From positions 496,001 through 560,000 of the forward strand of contig NZ_AP028138.1 of the NCBI RefSeq assembly GCF_030297595.1: a stretch of DNA of 64,000 nt, written 5' to 3'. The first letter of the stretch is position 1, and every line of letters starts with the position of its first letter. Below are positions 18,496 to 27,529 of this stretch, piece by piece. The position numbers were made by a program, and so were the translations under genes. This DNA is from Polynucleobacter sp. HIN7. Lineage in GTDB: Bacteria; Pseudomonadota; Gammaproteobacteria; Burkholderiales; Burkholderiaceae. The notes under the pieces were generated by a model. That model ran no database searches and was not told the DNA's origin. It saw nothing but the letters and a program-made list of their open reading frames with translations.

Positions 18496-18523
18496 ACTGT
18501 AACCCAAATTGATGTCTTTGCAA
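18496..18523 (-). promoter_or_regulatory. Promoter for the RNA element upstream of phoH
   Basis: On the minus strand TTGCAA (18523-18518) and TACAGT (18501-18496) are separated by 16 bases. It lies after the bcp stop (18539), so it can drive the RNA and phoH independently of the arn operon. The -35 matches four of six consensus bases and the -10 four of six, so it is moderate on its own. Its agreement with the first helix of the RNA supports it. Confidence 0.55.
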
Positions 18524-18538
18524 GTACCGTATAAATCC

Positions 18539-19006
18539 CTAGGACATAGCCTTGGCGGCAGCGAGTACTTCGGCCACATGTCCTGCAACCTTAATGCCTC
18601 GCCACTCCTTTTGGAGAACGCCTTTGCTATCAAATAGGAAGGTGCTGCGATCAACGCCACGAACTTGTTTGCCGTACATATTTTTCATTTTGATGACATT
18701 AAAGATCGTGCACAGTTTTTCTTCGGTATCGGCAACCAATTCAAAAGGCAGACCTAATTTTTGGCGAAAGTTCTCATGTGAACGCAAATTATCCCGGGAC
18801 ACCCCAACCACCAAAGCGTTTGCTTGATTAAATGCGTCAATATGATCCCGAAACTCTCCTGCTTCAACCGTACATCCCGGTGTTGAATCTTTGGGATAAA
18901 AGTAAAGCACTAGCTTTTTACCTTGATACGCTTTTGGCGAGAAAGTGAGGTTTGATGTTGCCGGAATCTCACACATTGGCATCGTCTGCCCAATCTTAAT
19001 CGTCAT
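18539..19006 (-). CDS. bcp: Peroxiredoxin of the Bcp/PrxQ family
   Basis: The enzyme reduces peroxides with a reactive cysteine. The 155-residue product has the peroxidatic motif YFYPKDSTPGCTVEAGEFRD. E. coli Bcp has a second cysteine five residues on (GCTVQAC), but here that position is Gly. This member therefore lacks the usual resolving cysteine and probably works as a 1-Cys enzyme. I chose ATG 19006, with GAGGGG eight bases before it, over ATG 19024, which would place that ribosome site inside the gene. It is the last gene of the arn transcription unit. Confidence 0.92.
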   Translation of the reverse strand: MTIKIGQTMPMCEIPATSNLTFSPKAYQGKKLVLYFYPKDSTPGCTVEAGEFRDHIDAFNQANALVVGVSRDNLRSHENFRQKLGLPFELVADTEEKLCTIFNVIKMKNMYGKQVRGVDRSTFLFDSKGVLQKEWRGIKVAGHVAEVLAAAKAMS

Positions 19007-19027
19007 CGTAATTCCCCTCGTCAATGG

Positions 19028-19963
19028 TTATGTGAAATTAGTTGCATGGCGCATTTGGATCATCAGTTCACCGCTGCGATTGGCAATACTGCCATACTGG
19101 AATGGCTCAGTGGCTATTTTATCGAGTTGCCCAGTCGCCAGCCAAGATTTGTGCAATTGGCCCATCGTAACCAGTTCGTGACCTTGCATCATCCACCCCT
19201 GAAGCAATGATTTAAAGGCAGGTAACAACTTTTGTCCTTCTAACTCAGCGTGCAGGGTAAAGACTTGATCATTGGGATTACTTTGAGTGAGCCCAAGAAT
19301 TGCTTGGGCCGCTCCAAAGGCATCCCGCCCATCCACTCCAATGAGCTCATCAAAGGTTGGAAGTGTGGTGGGGTACTGAATATGCTTGCTTCGCTGATGC
19401 TTAAATTGAATACGGTACGGCGCGAGATTGGGCTCAGAGCGCCCATCAGAGGCGTATTGCATCCCCCAATCATCGAGTTGCATCAGGGCCGCTTCATTCA
19501 TTTGCCAGCCTGCAGCACCATGCGTAAGTGGAGGGTGTTTGAATATCTCACAAAAACGATCATAGGCTTTTTGCATTTGGATTCGAGTCCACGTTGCATC
19601 ACGTTGATAAACATGATCTTGCCAATAGACATGATCCCAGGTATGGATCCCGGTCTCATGACCGGCCTCATCAACAGCACGCATTTCATGCGCAGCAGTT
19701 TTGCCAATGTCAGGCGCCGGGAGGAGAACCCCGTATAAAAGGGTTTTGATGCCGTAGTGCTCTACCACCGAAGTGCGCGATACTTTTTTCAGAAAACCTG
19801 GCCGAAAAACTCGTTTTAATGCCCAACCTGTATGGTCGGGCCCAAGACTAAATAAAAAAGTCGCTTGAATATCGAGCTCTGCAAAAACCTTGGCTAGATT
19901 TGGAGTTCCAACTTGGGTTCCAAGTAAGGTATCAACGTCAACTTTCAGTGCAATTTTTGCCAT
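19028..19963 (-). CDS. arnD: Undecaprenyl-phosphate-Ara4FN deformylase
   Basis: ArnD removes the formyl group from undecaprenyl-phosphate-4-formamido-arabinose so that Ara4N can be attached to lipid A. The 311-residue polysaccharide deacetylase fold begins AKIALKVDVDTLLGT, where the aspartates bind metal. The metal-binding His pair is in TGIHTWDHVYWQDH, and HGAAGWQMNEA follows. It lies between the decarboxylase gene and bcp, 11 to 21 bases from each. Confidence 0.92.
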   Translation of the reverse strand: MAKIALKVDVDTLLGTQVGTPNLAKVFAELDIQATFLFSLGPDHTGWALKRVFRPGFLKKVSRTSVVEHYGIKTLLYGVLLPAPDIGKTAAHEMRAVDEAGHETGIHTWDHVYWQDHVYQRDATWTRIQMQKAYDRFCEIFKHPPLTHGAAGWQMNEAALMQLDDWGMQYASDGRSEPNLAPYRIQFKHQRSKHIQYPTTLPTFDELIGVDGRDAFGAAQAILGLTQSNPNDQVFTLHAELEGQKLLPAFKSLLQGWMMQGHELVTMGQLHKSWLATGQLDKIATEPFQYGSIANRSGELMIQMRHATNFT

Positions 19964-19974
19964 GGGACTCAGTA

Positions 19975-21015
19975 CTATTCAACCAGATGTCGCGCTTTAT
20001 CGACATCATGGCGATAGGCTTCAAAAATCTTACTTAGTGCATCGTTCATCGCAATAGTGGGTTTCCAACCAAGTTCAGCCATCGTATTTTCGATGGCGGG
20101 AACTCGATTTTGAACATCTTGATATCCAGCACCATAGTAGTTTTTGGAGGTTGTTTCCACCAATTGGACTCGATCAGCAGTAACCGCATACTCTGGGATT
20201 TGCTTGGCAATCGCAAGCATCATGGTAGCTAACTCTTTGACCGAGTAATTATTTTTGGGGTTACCTACGTTATAGATCTTGCCATCAGCAATATCACCTT
20301 CATTGGTGATGATGCGCATTAAGGCATCAATGCCATCGTCAATGTACGTAAAAGCTCGCTTTTGCGAGCCCCCATCGACAAGATTAATCGGCTCACCACG
20401 CACAATATGGCCCAGGAACTGGGTGACCACTCGCGAGGAACCCTCCTTGGGCGTGTAGATACTATCTAAACCAGGGCCAATCCAGTTAAATGGTCTAAAT
20501 AAAGTAAAGCGCAAGCCTTCCATGCCATAGCCCCAGATGACTCGATCCATTAATTGCTTGGCGCAGGCATAAATCCAGCGCGGTTTATTGATGGGGCCAT
20601 AAACCAAATTGGATGAGGCTGGATCAAATTCAGTATCTGTGCACATGCCGTAGACCTCGGAGGTTGACGGGAAGACCAGGTGCTTGCCATACTTCACGGC
20701 CGAGCGCACGATGGGAAGATTGGCTTCAAAGTCCAACTCAAATACACGCAGTGGTTGTTGTACATAGGTTGCCGGTGTGGCGATTGCAACGAGCGGCAGG
20801 ATCACATCGCACTTACGAACGTGATACTCCACCCATTCACGATTAATGGTGATATCGCCTTCAAAGAAATGCATGCGAGGGTGGTTGAGAAGATCACCAA
20901 TTCGGTCGTTTTGCATATCCATGCCGTAGACCTCCCACGACGTGGTCTCCAATATGCGCTTTGAGAGGTGATGGCCAATAAATCCATTCACACCCAAAAT
21001 CAAAATCTTTTTCAT
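19975..21015 (-). CDS. UDP-glucuronic acid decarboxylase, stand-alone ArnA C-terminal half
   Basis: The enzyme oxidatively decarboxylates UDP-glucuronate to UDP-4-keto-arabinose. The 346-residue short-chain dehydrogenase fold has the NAD-binding motif [11 protein letters not shown], the catalytic Thr-Ser-Glu in PSTSEVYGM and [10 protein letters not shown] as YxxxK. In E. coli this is the C-terminal domain of bifunctional ArnA; here it is a separate gene. I chose ATG 21015, which AAGGA precedes, rather than 21048. The upstream in-frame codons would run back to the formyltransferase gene (ends 21056). Confidence 0.92.
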   Translation of the reverse strand: MKKILILGVNGFIGHHLSKRILETTSWEVYGMDMQNDRIGDLLNHPRMHFFEGDITINREWVEYHVRKCDVILPLVAIATPATYVQQPLRVFELDFEANLPIVRSAVKYGKHLVFPSTSEVYGMCTDTEFDPASSNLVYGPINKPRWIYACAKQLMDRVIWGYGMEGLRFTLFRPFNWIGPGLDSIYTPKEGSSRVVTQFLGHIVRGEPINLVDGGSQKRAFTYIDDGIDALMRIITNEGDIADGKIYNVGNPKNNYSVKELATMMLAIAKQIPEYAVTADRVQLVETTSKNYYGAGYQDVQNRVPAIENTMAELGWKPTIAMNDALSKIFEAYRHDVDKARHLVE

Positions 21016-21055
21016 AAAACCATTCCTTTGATGAACTTCAGAGGCCAACGACCGA

Positions 21056-21955
21056 CTACTCTTGCATTAAAAATAGCTCAAGAGCCTTGCCATCGCCGCA
21101 CAGGCCAAAGTAACGATTATCGACGAGATGCATCCCCAACCCGGATTTTTTGAGGAATGCTGCGATTGAGGGGGGTAGGTCTACGCTAGGTTCCAGTGGT
21201 AGGGAGCTTTTGGTAAGAATCACTTTTTGCCCACTTAATTCGGTAAAGGCACCAGGGTAGGGCGGCGCCACCGCCCGAATCAGGTTGTAAATCGACATGG
21301 CTGACTTGGTCCAATCGATGCGACCATCCTCGGGTTTGCGACCCCCAAAATAAGAACCTTCTGCCAATCGATTGGCTTGTCGAGGAAGCTCTCCTTGCAT
21401 GAGTTGGGGTAGCACATTCTCCATCACCCGTTTTGCGGCTTGACTGACTTTGTCAAACACCTCTTTGCCTGTCTCATGAATTTCAATGGGAACAGCCACT
21501 TGTCCCACAATATCACCGGCATCGGGTTTTGCTTCCATGACGTGTAGGGTTGCTCCCGTTTCAGTCTCGCCATGTAACACGGCCCAGTTCACAGGAGCGC
21601 GGCCGCGGTACTTCGGTAAGAGCGAGCCATGCATATTGAGAGCCGCAATGGTTGCGGTCTCAAGTAACTTAGTGGGCAACATGAAGCGGTAATAAAAAGA
21701 AAAGAGATAGTCGGGTGCAATCTCCTTGATCTCGGGGAGTAAGGTTAATAATTCACTCTGTTGCACGATTCGACACGGCAAACCCCGTTGTTCGCAGAGT
21801 TTTTGAACGCTGCCAAACCAAATCCTCTCATTGGGGTCATCGGCATGGGTGATGACTAAATCAACTTGCATGCCTGCATCGATTAATGCTTGCAAACAAG
21901 CAACACCGACATCATGGTAGGCAAAAACAACTGCGCGCTTTGGTGTTTGATTCAA
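21056..21955 (-). CDS. UDP-Ara4N formyltransferase, stand-alone ArnA N-terminal half
   Basis: The enzyme N-formylates UDP-4-amino-arabinose using 10-formyl-tetrahydrofolate. The 299-residue product carries the transformylase motif [21 protein letters not shown] with the catalytic Asn and His, and the aspartate in [11 protein letters not shown]. It is the equivalent of the N-terminal domain of E. coli ArnA. It starts three bases after the arnC stop. Confidence 0.92.
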   Translation of the reverse strand: MNQTPKRAVVFAYHDVGVACLQALIDAGMQVDLVITHADDPNERIWFGSVQKLCEQRGLPCRIVQQSELLTLLPEIKEIAPDYLFSFYYRFMLPTKLLETATIAALNMHGSLLPKYRGRAPVNWAVLHGETETGATLHVMEAKPDAGDIVGQVAVPIEIHETGKEVFDKVSQAAKRVMENVLPQLMQGELPRQANRLAEGSYFGGRKPEDGRIDWTKSAMSIYNLIRAVAPPYPGAFTELSGQKVILTKSSLPLEPSVDLPPSIAAFLKKSGLGMHLVDNRYFGLCGDGKALELFLMQE

Positions 21956-21958
21956 GAT

Positions 21959-22921
21959 CTAGGGTTTAGATTGCTCTAAGACCGCGCTCACCATATAGCG
22001 AGGCCGTTGACGAACTTGTTGGTAAATCCGGCCGATATATTCCCCTAAGAGGCCCAGGCCAAATAGCATGACGCCAATTAAAAAGAAGGTGAGCGCAAAG
22101 AGTGTGAACACACCCTCAACTTCAGCGCCCAATACAAAACGACGGATTAAAAGGAGAAGGAATAGGGAGCCTGCTGCTCCAGCTAATAGCATGCCGAGGA
22201 TTGAAAAGAGTTGCAGTGGCATCACTGAGAAGCCAGTGACCAAATCAAAATTAAGACGAATCAATTGATACAGGCTGTATTTTGATTCTCCAGCAAACCG
22301 TTCTTCATGTTTAACGGTAATTTCAATTGGATTGTTGGCGAAGGTGTAAGCCAAGGCAGGAATGAAGGTATTCGCTTCCTCACACTGCCGCACTAAATCA
22401 ATGATGCGGCGATGGTAGCCACGCATCATGCAGCCTTGATCGGTCATGGTGATGCGAGTGAGCTTATCGCGTAATCGATTCATGGCACGCGAGGCCGTCT
22501 TTCGGAACCATGAGTCTTGGCGATTTTCTCGAATCGTGCCAACATAGTCATGACCTTCCTCCAGCTGACGCACAATTTTCCCAATCTCTTCCGGAGGATT
22601 TTGTAGATCCGCATCTAAGGTAACAATGTATTCACCGCGTGCATATTCAAAACCAGCCATGATCGCCATGTGTTGGCCAAAGTTATTTGCAAATAAAACC
22701 ACGCGTGTTACATCAGGCCGCTTTTCGTATTGCATCGCGAGCATGGCAGCAGACCGATCTTTACTGCCATCGTTAATAAATATAAGTTCGTAGCTGAGTG
22801 CATACTGACTCGCAACATGATCAAGTGCGGGGTATAGGCGATCAAATAGAGCCTGTAAGCCCTCTTCCTCGTTATAAACCGGGATCACGACACTTAAGCG
22901 TGGATGAGCAAAGCTGTTCAT
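21959..22921 (-). CDS. arnC: Undecaprenyl-phosphate 4-deoxy-4-formamido-L-arabinose transferase
   Basis: ArnC transfers Ara4FN from UDP to undecaprenyl phosphate at the inner membrane. The 320-residue protein is a family 2 glycosyltransferase (LSVVIPVYNEEEGLQ, FINDGSKDRS, YIVTLDADLQNPPEEI, DQGCMMRGY) followed by two transmembrane segments (FSILGMLLAGAAGSLFLLLLI and ALTFFLIGVMLFGLGLLGEYIG). DPM1-like enzymes share this layout; the arn context gives the substrate. Confidence 0.92.
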   Translation of the reverse strand: MNSFAHPRLSVVIPVYNEEEGLQALFDRLYPALDHVASQYALSYELIFINDGSKDRSAAMLAMQYEKRPDVTRVVLFANNFGQHMAIMAGFEYARGEYIVTLDADLQNPPEEIGKIVRQLEEGHDYVGTIRENRQDSWFRKTASRAMNRLRDKLTRITMTDQGCMMRGYHRRIIDLVRQCEEANTFIPALAYTFANNPIEITVKHEERFAGESKYSLYQLIRLNFDLVTGFSVMPLQLFSILGMLLAGAAGSLFLLLLIRRFVLGAEVEGVFTLFALTFFLIGVMLFGLGLLGEYIGRIYQQVRQRPRYMVSAVLEQSKP

Positions 22922-22949
22922 GACACCATTTTGCCTGATCTAGAGGCGT

Positions 22950-24107
22950 TTACGCTAAAACCTCTTCTAGTGCCTTGACCACACGATCAACGTCGGCATT
23001 GGTCATGGTGGGGAAAAGTGGCAGAGTTAAGATGGATTGACCAATCATATTGGCAACTGGGGTTGCCTGTTCCGAGTACCCACGCTCACGATACAGTGCA
23101 AAGCTGGTAATGATTGGGTAATGCACCCCAGTACCAATACCACGTTCTTTTAAGGCAAGCATGATTTGGCTACGTGATTGGCCTAAGTGCTCCAAGGGCA
23201 GTAAGACCTGGAACATATGCCAATTACTATTTGCAAAATCGGCGATTGGCAGACCTAAACCTATTTTGCTCAAACCCGATTGTTCGAACTGATCAAAATA
23301 ATGACGGGCGAGAGCGACGCGTTGCCCTTGAAACCGCTCCAATTGTTTTAATTGATGAAGACCAATAACAGCATTGACATCGGTTAGGTTGTCTTTGCCA
23401 CCCAGAACATCGACCTCCATGCCATCAGGACCATGACGCACCAATCCTTGCAACCGTAATTTCTCGGCCAGACTGACTTGATCCTCACCAAAGCGCTCGG
23501 TGTTAAAAACTAAGCAACCACCTTCGATGGTGGTTAGATTTTTATTTGCCTGAAAACTAAAACTGACTAAATCATGCCGACCTTTTGTGCCAATGCGCAA
23601 TCCGTTCCACGAGGATCCGAGTGCTTGAGCGGCATCCTCAATCACGCGCAATTGATGATGCTCCGCAATCGCGTAAAGCGCATCAATATCAAGGGGCAAT
23701 CCAGCCAAATACACCGGCATAATAGCTTTGGTTTTGGCGTTAATGGCAGAGCTAACTTGACGAAGATCTAAATTACGGGTCTTCGGATCAATATCAACAA
23801 AAACAGGCTTTGCGCCCACAGCTAAGATCACATTGGAAGTGGCGACCCACGAAATTGGAGTTGTGATCACCTCATCGCCTGGACCAATCCCAGCAACTTG
23901 AAGGGCGATTTTCATGGTGGCCGTGCCGTTTGCAAAGCAACGAACAGTCGCGCCACCTAAATACTGACTCAAAGCCGCTTCAAACTCTAAAACCTTTGGG
24001 CCGGACGTAATCCAGCCAGAGCGCAACACATCGGCTACTGCTGCAATCGTGGCCTCATCAATCGTTGGCTTAGTAAAGGGAATAAATGGCTGGCTCATTT
24101 GCTCCAT
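22950..24107 (-). CDS. arnB: UDP-4-amino-4-deoxy-L-arabinose-oxoglutarate aminotransferase
   Basis: ArnB aminates UDP-4-keto-arabinose using glutamate and PLP. The 385-residue DegT/DnrJ/EryC1 family member shows GWITSGPKVLEFE, VITTPISWVATSNVI, VIEDAAQALGS and the PLP-binding lysine in SFQANKNLTTIEGG. I chose ATG 24107, which lies four bases after the arnT stop. ATG 24098 has a GGAG only three bases before it and is also possible. The frame continues further upstream but inside arnT. Confidence 0.92.
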   Translation of the reverse strand: MEQMSQPFIPFTKPTIDEATIAAVADVLRSGWITSGPKVLEFEAALSQYLGGATVRCFANGTATMKIALQVAGIGPGDEVITTPISWVATSNVILAVGAKPVFVDIDPKTRNLDLRQVSSAINAKTKAIMPVYLAGLPLDIDALYAIAEHHQLRVIEDAAQALGSSWNGLRIGTKGRHDLVSFSFQANKNLTTIEGGCLVFNTERFGEDQVSLAEKLRLQGLVRHGPDGMEVDVLGGKDNLTDVNAVIGLHQLKQLERFQGQRVALARHYFDQFEQSGLSKIGLGLPIADFANSNWHMFQVLLPLEHLGQSRSQIMLALKERGIGTGVHYPIITSFALYRERGYSEQATPVANMIGQSILTLPLFPTMTNADVDRVVKALEEVLA

Positions 24108-24111
24108 CTGC

Positions 24112-25806
24112 CTATTGTCGCAAAGGCTCTTGTGGATGTCGAACCACAACCCGTCGACTATCGCGACCCAATACCTCCATGGGAAGCCCGAGACCTTCTA
24201 GCTCAACAAATTGATCGGGGCGCATTAGCGCGATGGCATTGGGATCTTGATTCCAGACGATGATGAATTCACTGAGAGTCGGTACCCATTTCTGGGGTTC
24301 TTGTTTGGCACCAAAGGTCAGTTCATCGGTAAACTCGACCATGATGGTGTTGCGCTCCAGGTAAAAGGGAACAGTGTGATCGAGTAAGCGAACCGAGTAA
24401 ATCTTGGCATCCTTTGGGATTTGTGATTTCACTCTTTGTGCCAGGTCATAGCCAGAGACAGCGCGACCCAAAGTTTCATGTCCCGTTCCAGCAATGGTGG
24501 CGGTTAAGAAAAAGCCAAAAGCAAATAGGGCAATGCTGAGCAGTGAATTGCGCTTCGCAAACAGGCTTGCTACCAGACTAAATGCCAATAAGCAAGATAG
24601 AGCGATCACAATCCAAACGGTGTAAGCCTGATAGGCAGCGACTTCATCAGGCTGACCATTGCGACCAATTTCGGACAAAAAGAAGAAGCCGGTGAGCGCG
24701 AGTAAGGCAAAAAATAAGGTTTGTAATCGCCAACCTATGGAAAGGTGCGCATGCGATTCTAAATAATCAGCGATTGATTTGGCTGCCAAAATAGTCAAGG
24801 CTGGAAAGACCGGCATGATGTAGCCCGGTAATTTTGAGCGCGAGATACTAAAGAAAATAAGGATAACTGCGAACCATGCCCAGAGCATCCACTCTGCCGA
24901 GAATGATCCGATTCTATATTCCTTGAGGGTTTGCCAGGCGGATCGAAAGAACTGGGGCATCCAGGGTAAAAAGCCCACAAGGACTAATGGTAAGAAAAAG
25001 TAAGCCGGTGCCGTGCGCCCATGAGCTGTTGCTGTAAAGCGCTCGAAATGTTCGTAAATAAAAAAGAAGTGAGCAAACTCTGGATTTTGAATCGATACCG
25101 CAATAAACCAGGGCGCAGTCACGATCAGAAAAATCACTAATCCACTGAGAATATGTAAGCGGCTTAACAGTTTCCAGTCAAAGCGCGTCACGATATACGC
25201 AAATAGCACCATTCCTGGAATCACAATGCCGATCAGTCCTTTTGATAGGGTGGCAAGACCCATTGCCAACCAGCAGACCCACATCCAAAGGCGGCTGGAT
25301 TGTGGGCGATGTTGTTGATACGCATGTTGAGCTAATAAAAGTGAGCATAGGGCTAAATTTAGAAAAGCCGATAAGCCCATATCGAGCGCATTGAAATGTC
25401 CGCCCACGACCCACATGGGGCTTGATAGCAGAATAAGTGCGGATAGATATCCGGTAACCCGCCCAAATAATTTAACCGCAGTAAATCCAACCAATAAAAT
25501 CGTAAGATAGCCGGTCAGTCCACTCCAAAAGCGTGCTTGCCATTCCCCTAGTCCGAAGAGTTGAAAGGTAATTGCTGAAGCCCAAATATGCAGAGGTGGC
25601 TTCTCAAAATATTTGTAGTCGTTGTACCGGGGTGTGATGTAATCGCCGCTCACCATCATCTCGCGGGCCATTTGCGCATAACGACCTTCATCCGTTGGAA
25701 TCAGATGCCGATAGTCCAGAGTGGCAAACCATAATATGCTCGCAAGGACGAAGACAATCAGTAGTGCAACTGTATTGAGCGGTGTGAGTTGGCGTTCAGC
25801 AAACAT
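24112..25806 (-). CDS. arnT: Lipid A Ara4N transferase (ArnT-type glycosyltransferase)
   Basis: ArnT transfers Ara4N from undecaprenyl phosphate to lipid A on the periplasmic face, lowering the negative charge that polymyxins bind. The 564-residue multispanning protein has about 12 hydrophobic segments and the early loop LDYRHLIPTDEGRYAQMAREMMVSGDYITPRYND. That loop holds the Asp-Glu pair typical of the family, and KYFEKPPLHIWA follows. A soluble C-terminal domain begins near residue 440. It is the first arn gene, four bases after the Mth938-like gene. Confidence 0.9.
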   Translation of the reverse strand: MFAERQLTPLNTVALLIVFVLASILWFATLDYRHLIPTDEGRYAQMAREMMVSGDYITPRYNDYKYFEKPPLHIWASAITFQLFGLGEWQARFWSGLTGYLTILLVGFTAVKLFGRVTGYLSALILLSSPMWVVGGHFNALDMGLSAFLNLALCSLLLAQHAYQQHRPQSSRLWMWVCWLAMGLATLSKGLIGIVIPGMVLFAYIVTRFDWKLLSRLHILSGLVIFLIVTAPWFIAVSIQNPEFAHFFFIYEHFERFTATAHGRTAPAYFFLPLVLVGFLPWMPQFFRSAWQTLKEYRIGSFSAEWMLWAWFAVILIFFSISRSKLPGYIMPVFPALTILAAKSIADYLESHAHLSIGWRLQTLFFALLALTGFFFLSEIGRNGQPDEVAAYQAYTVWIVIALSCLLAFSLVASLFAKRNSLLSIALFAFGFFLTATIAGTGHETLGRAVSGYDLAQRVKSQIPKDAKIYSVRLLDHTVPFYLERNTIMVEFTDELTFGAKQEPQKWVPTLSEFIIVWNQDPNAIALMRPDQFVELEGLGLPMEVLGRDSRRVVVRHPQEPLRQ

Positions 25807-25810
25807 CTAA

Positions 25811-26188
25811 CTAATTTTTCTCCAAGATGATGGCGGCAAGCACTTTCCGCCCCTCGCCCATCAAGATGTTGTAGGTGCGGCATGCTGCTTGGGAATCCAT
25901 CATTTCAAAACCAATTTTGGCCTTAATCAGTGGTTGCAGAATTTTGGGGTTCAGAAATACCTGCTTCTTGCCGGTGCCTATGATCACCAACTCAGGTTGC
26001 AAACCACTAATTAACGAGAAATGATCTTCTGTGAGGTCAGGACTTTCTTCAACTGGCCACACCATCACTTCGCCATCAGGCTGAACGATAAGGGCTTGCG
26101 AATACGGGGTTTTATTGACCTCAATAAAGCCAATTCCGTAGCCGGTAATCGTATTTTGGCTAGATTGTGGGTCAGAATGTAACTTCAC
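25811..26188 (-). CDS. Mth938-like (DUF498) domain protein
   Basis: The 125-residue product belongs to the Mth938/NDUFAF3-like fold (ITGYGIGFIEVNKTPYSQALIVQPDGEVMVWP, ELVIIGTGKKQVFLNP, IGFEMMDSQAACRTYNILMGEGRKVLAAII). The biochemical role of bacterial members is unknown to me. Its only cysteine is in QAACRTYN. It is the first gene of the apparent arn operon, four bases before arnT, which may mean simply shared transcription. Confidence 0.88.
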   Translation of the reverse strand: MKLHSDPQSSQNTITGYGIGFIEVNKTPYSQALIVQPDGEVMVWPVEESPDLTEDHFSLISGLQPELVIIGTGKKQVFLNPKILQPLIKAKIGFEMMDSQAACRTYNILMGEGRKVLAAIILEKN

Positions 26189-26213
26189 GCTGAGGCTCTG
26201 TCATAATTAGAGG

Positions 26214-26219
26214 ATTATA
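26214..26219 (-). promoter_or_regulatory. -10 element for the arn transcription unit
   Basis: On the minus strand a perfect TATAAT occupies 26219-26214, about 25 bases before the start of the Mth938-like gene, predicting a start near 26207. The best -35 (TTGAAA, 26245-26240) is 20 bases away, longer than normal, so the promoter may need an activator. I see no clear PmrA-type direct repeat. Confidence 0.45.
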
Positions 26220-26272
26220 GCTAGCAAATTATCCCTAAATTTCAATGGCTTAACCCTGTAGAAGATCTGATT

Positions 26273-27529
26273 GTGAAACCCATACAAAAGTCCGACAAAC
26301 TAAACAACGTCTGCTACGACATTCGTGGCCCTGTACTTGAACTTGCTCAACGCATGGAAGAGGAAGGGCACAAAATTATCAAGCTAAACATCGGTAATGT
26401 CGGTGTGTTCGGCTTTGATCCTCCGGAAGAAATCCAGCTCGATATGATTCGTAATCTTGGAAATGCGTCCGCTTACTCGGATTCCAAGGGGATTTTTGCG
26501 GCTCGTAAAGCCATCATGCAGTATTGCCAAGAAAAAGGGATTCAAGGTGTTACCTTGGATGATATTTACACCGGCAATGGTGCATCTGAGTTAATTGTTC
26601 TGGCGATGAATGCGCTTTTGAACAATGGCGATGAAGTGTTGGTGCCGGCACCCGATTACCCACTATGGACTGCCGCTGTTTCATTATCAGGCGGGACCCC
26701 GCATCACTACTTGTGTGATGAGTCTAAGGATTGGCAGCCTGATCTTGAGGATATGCGCTCCAAAATCACTCCGCGAACCAAAGCTATTGTGGTAATCAAT
26801 CCTAATAATCCAACCGGTGCTTTGTATTCCAAAGAAGTGTTGCTAGAAATCATTGCGGTTGCGCGCCAGCATAATTTGATCTTATTTGTCGATGAGATCT
26901 ACGACAAAATGCTCTTTGATGGCGAGAAACACATTTCGCTGGCATCGCTATCGACCGACGTAGTCACGATTACGTTTAATGGTCTATCAAAGAACTACCG
27001 CTCCTGCGGTTACCGCTCGGGCTGGATGGTTGTGTCTGGTGATAAAGCAATGGTTGCTGATTACATTGAGGGTTTAAACATGCTGTCCTCAATGCGGCTC
27101 TGCGCCAATGTCCCAGGACAATATGCGATTCAAACGGCATTAGGCGGCTACCAAAGCATCAATGACCTGGTGGCGAAGGATGGTCGATTAACTCGTCAAC
27201 GTGACTTGGCTTACAAACTCATGAGTGAGATCCCAGGGGTCAGTGTTGCCAAGCCTAAAGCAGCACTCTATTTATTCCCAAAACTCGACCCACAGATGTA
27301 TCCGATTAAAGACGATCAGCAATTTATCGCCGATCTTCTCAAAGAGGAGAAAGTTCTTTTGGTGCAGGGCACCGGTTTTAATTGGCCCAAACCAGATCAT
27401 TTCCGGATTACTTTCTTACCCCATGAAGATACTTTGCGTGAGGCTATCAAGCGGATTGCTCACTTTCTTGAACGCTATCGTACGAAACACGCAAGCAATT
27501 CGGTCACAGCAACCACAGTAAAAGCATGA
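26273..27529 (+). CDS. alaA: Class I aminotransferase, AlaA-type (glutamate-pyruvate)
   Basis: The 418-residue PLP enzyme matches the AlaA group: SDKLNNVCYDIRGPVLELAQRMEEEGHKIIKLNIGN near the start, VINPNNPTGALYS, DEIYDKMLFDG and the PLP lysine in FNGLSKNYRSCGYRSGWM. AlaA makes alanine from pyruvate and glutamate. It starts with GTG 26273 and its stop overlaps the hom start (ATGATGA), so it forms an operon with hom and thrC. The exact amino donor cannot be read from sequence. Confidence 0.9.
   Translation: MKPIQKSDKLNNVCYDIRGPVLELAQRMEEEGHKIIKLNIGNVGVFGFDPPEEIQLDMIRNLGNASAYSDSKGIFAARKAIMQYCQEKGIQGVTLDDIYTGNGASELIVLAMNALLNNGDEVLVPAPDYPLWTAAVSLSGGTPHHYLCDESKDWQPDLEDMRSKITPRTKAIVVINPNNPTGALYSKEVLLEIIAVARQHNLILFVDEIYDKMLFDGEKHISLASLSTDVVTITFNGLSKNYRSCGYRSGWMVVSGDKAMVADYIEGLNMLSSMRLCANVPGQYAIQTALGGYQSINDLVAKDGRLTRQRDLAYKLMSEIPGVSVAKPKAALYLFPKLDPQMYPIKDDQQFIADLLKEEKVLLVQGTGFNWPKPDHFRITFLPHEDTLREAIKRIAHFLERYRTKHASNSVTATTVKA

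Noticed and set aside
18332..18523. 63-codon minus-strand frame in the gap before phoH
   Set aside because: It would start at the -35 box of the predicted promoter and run through the terminator hairpin. No ribosome site or protein family is evident, and an RNA explains the inverted repeats better.
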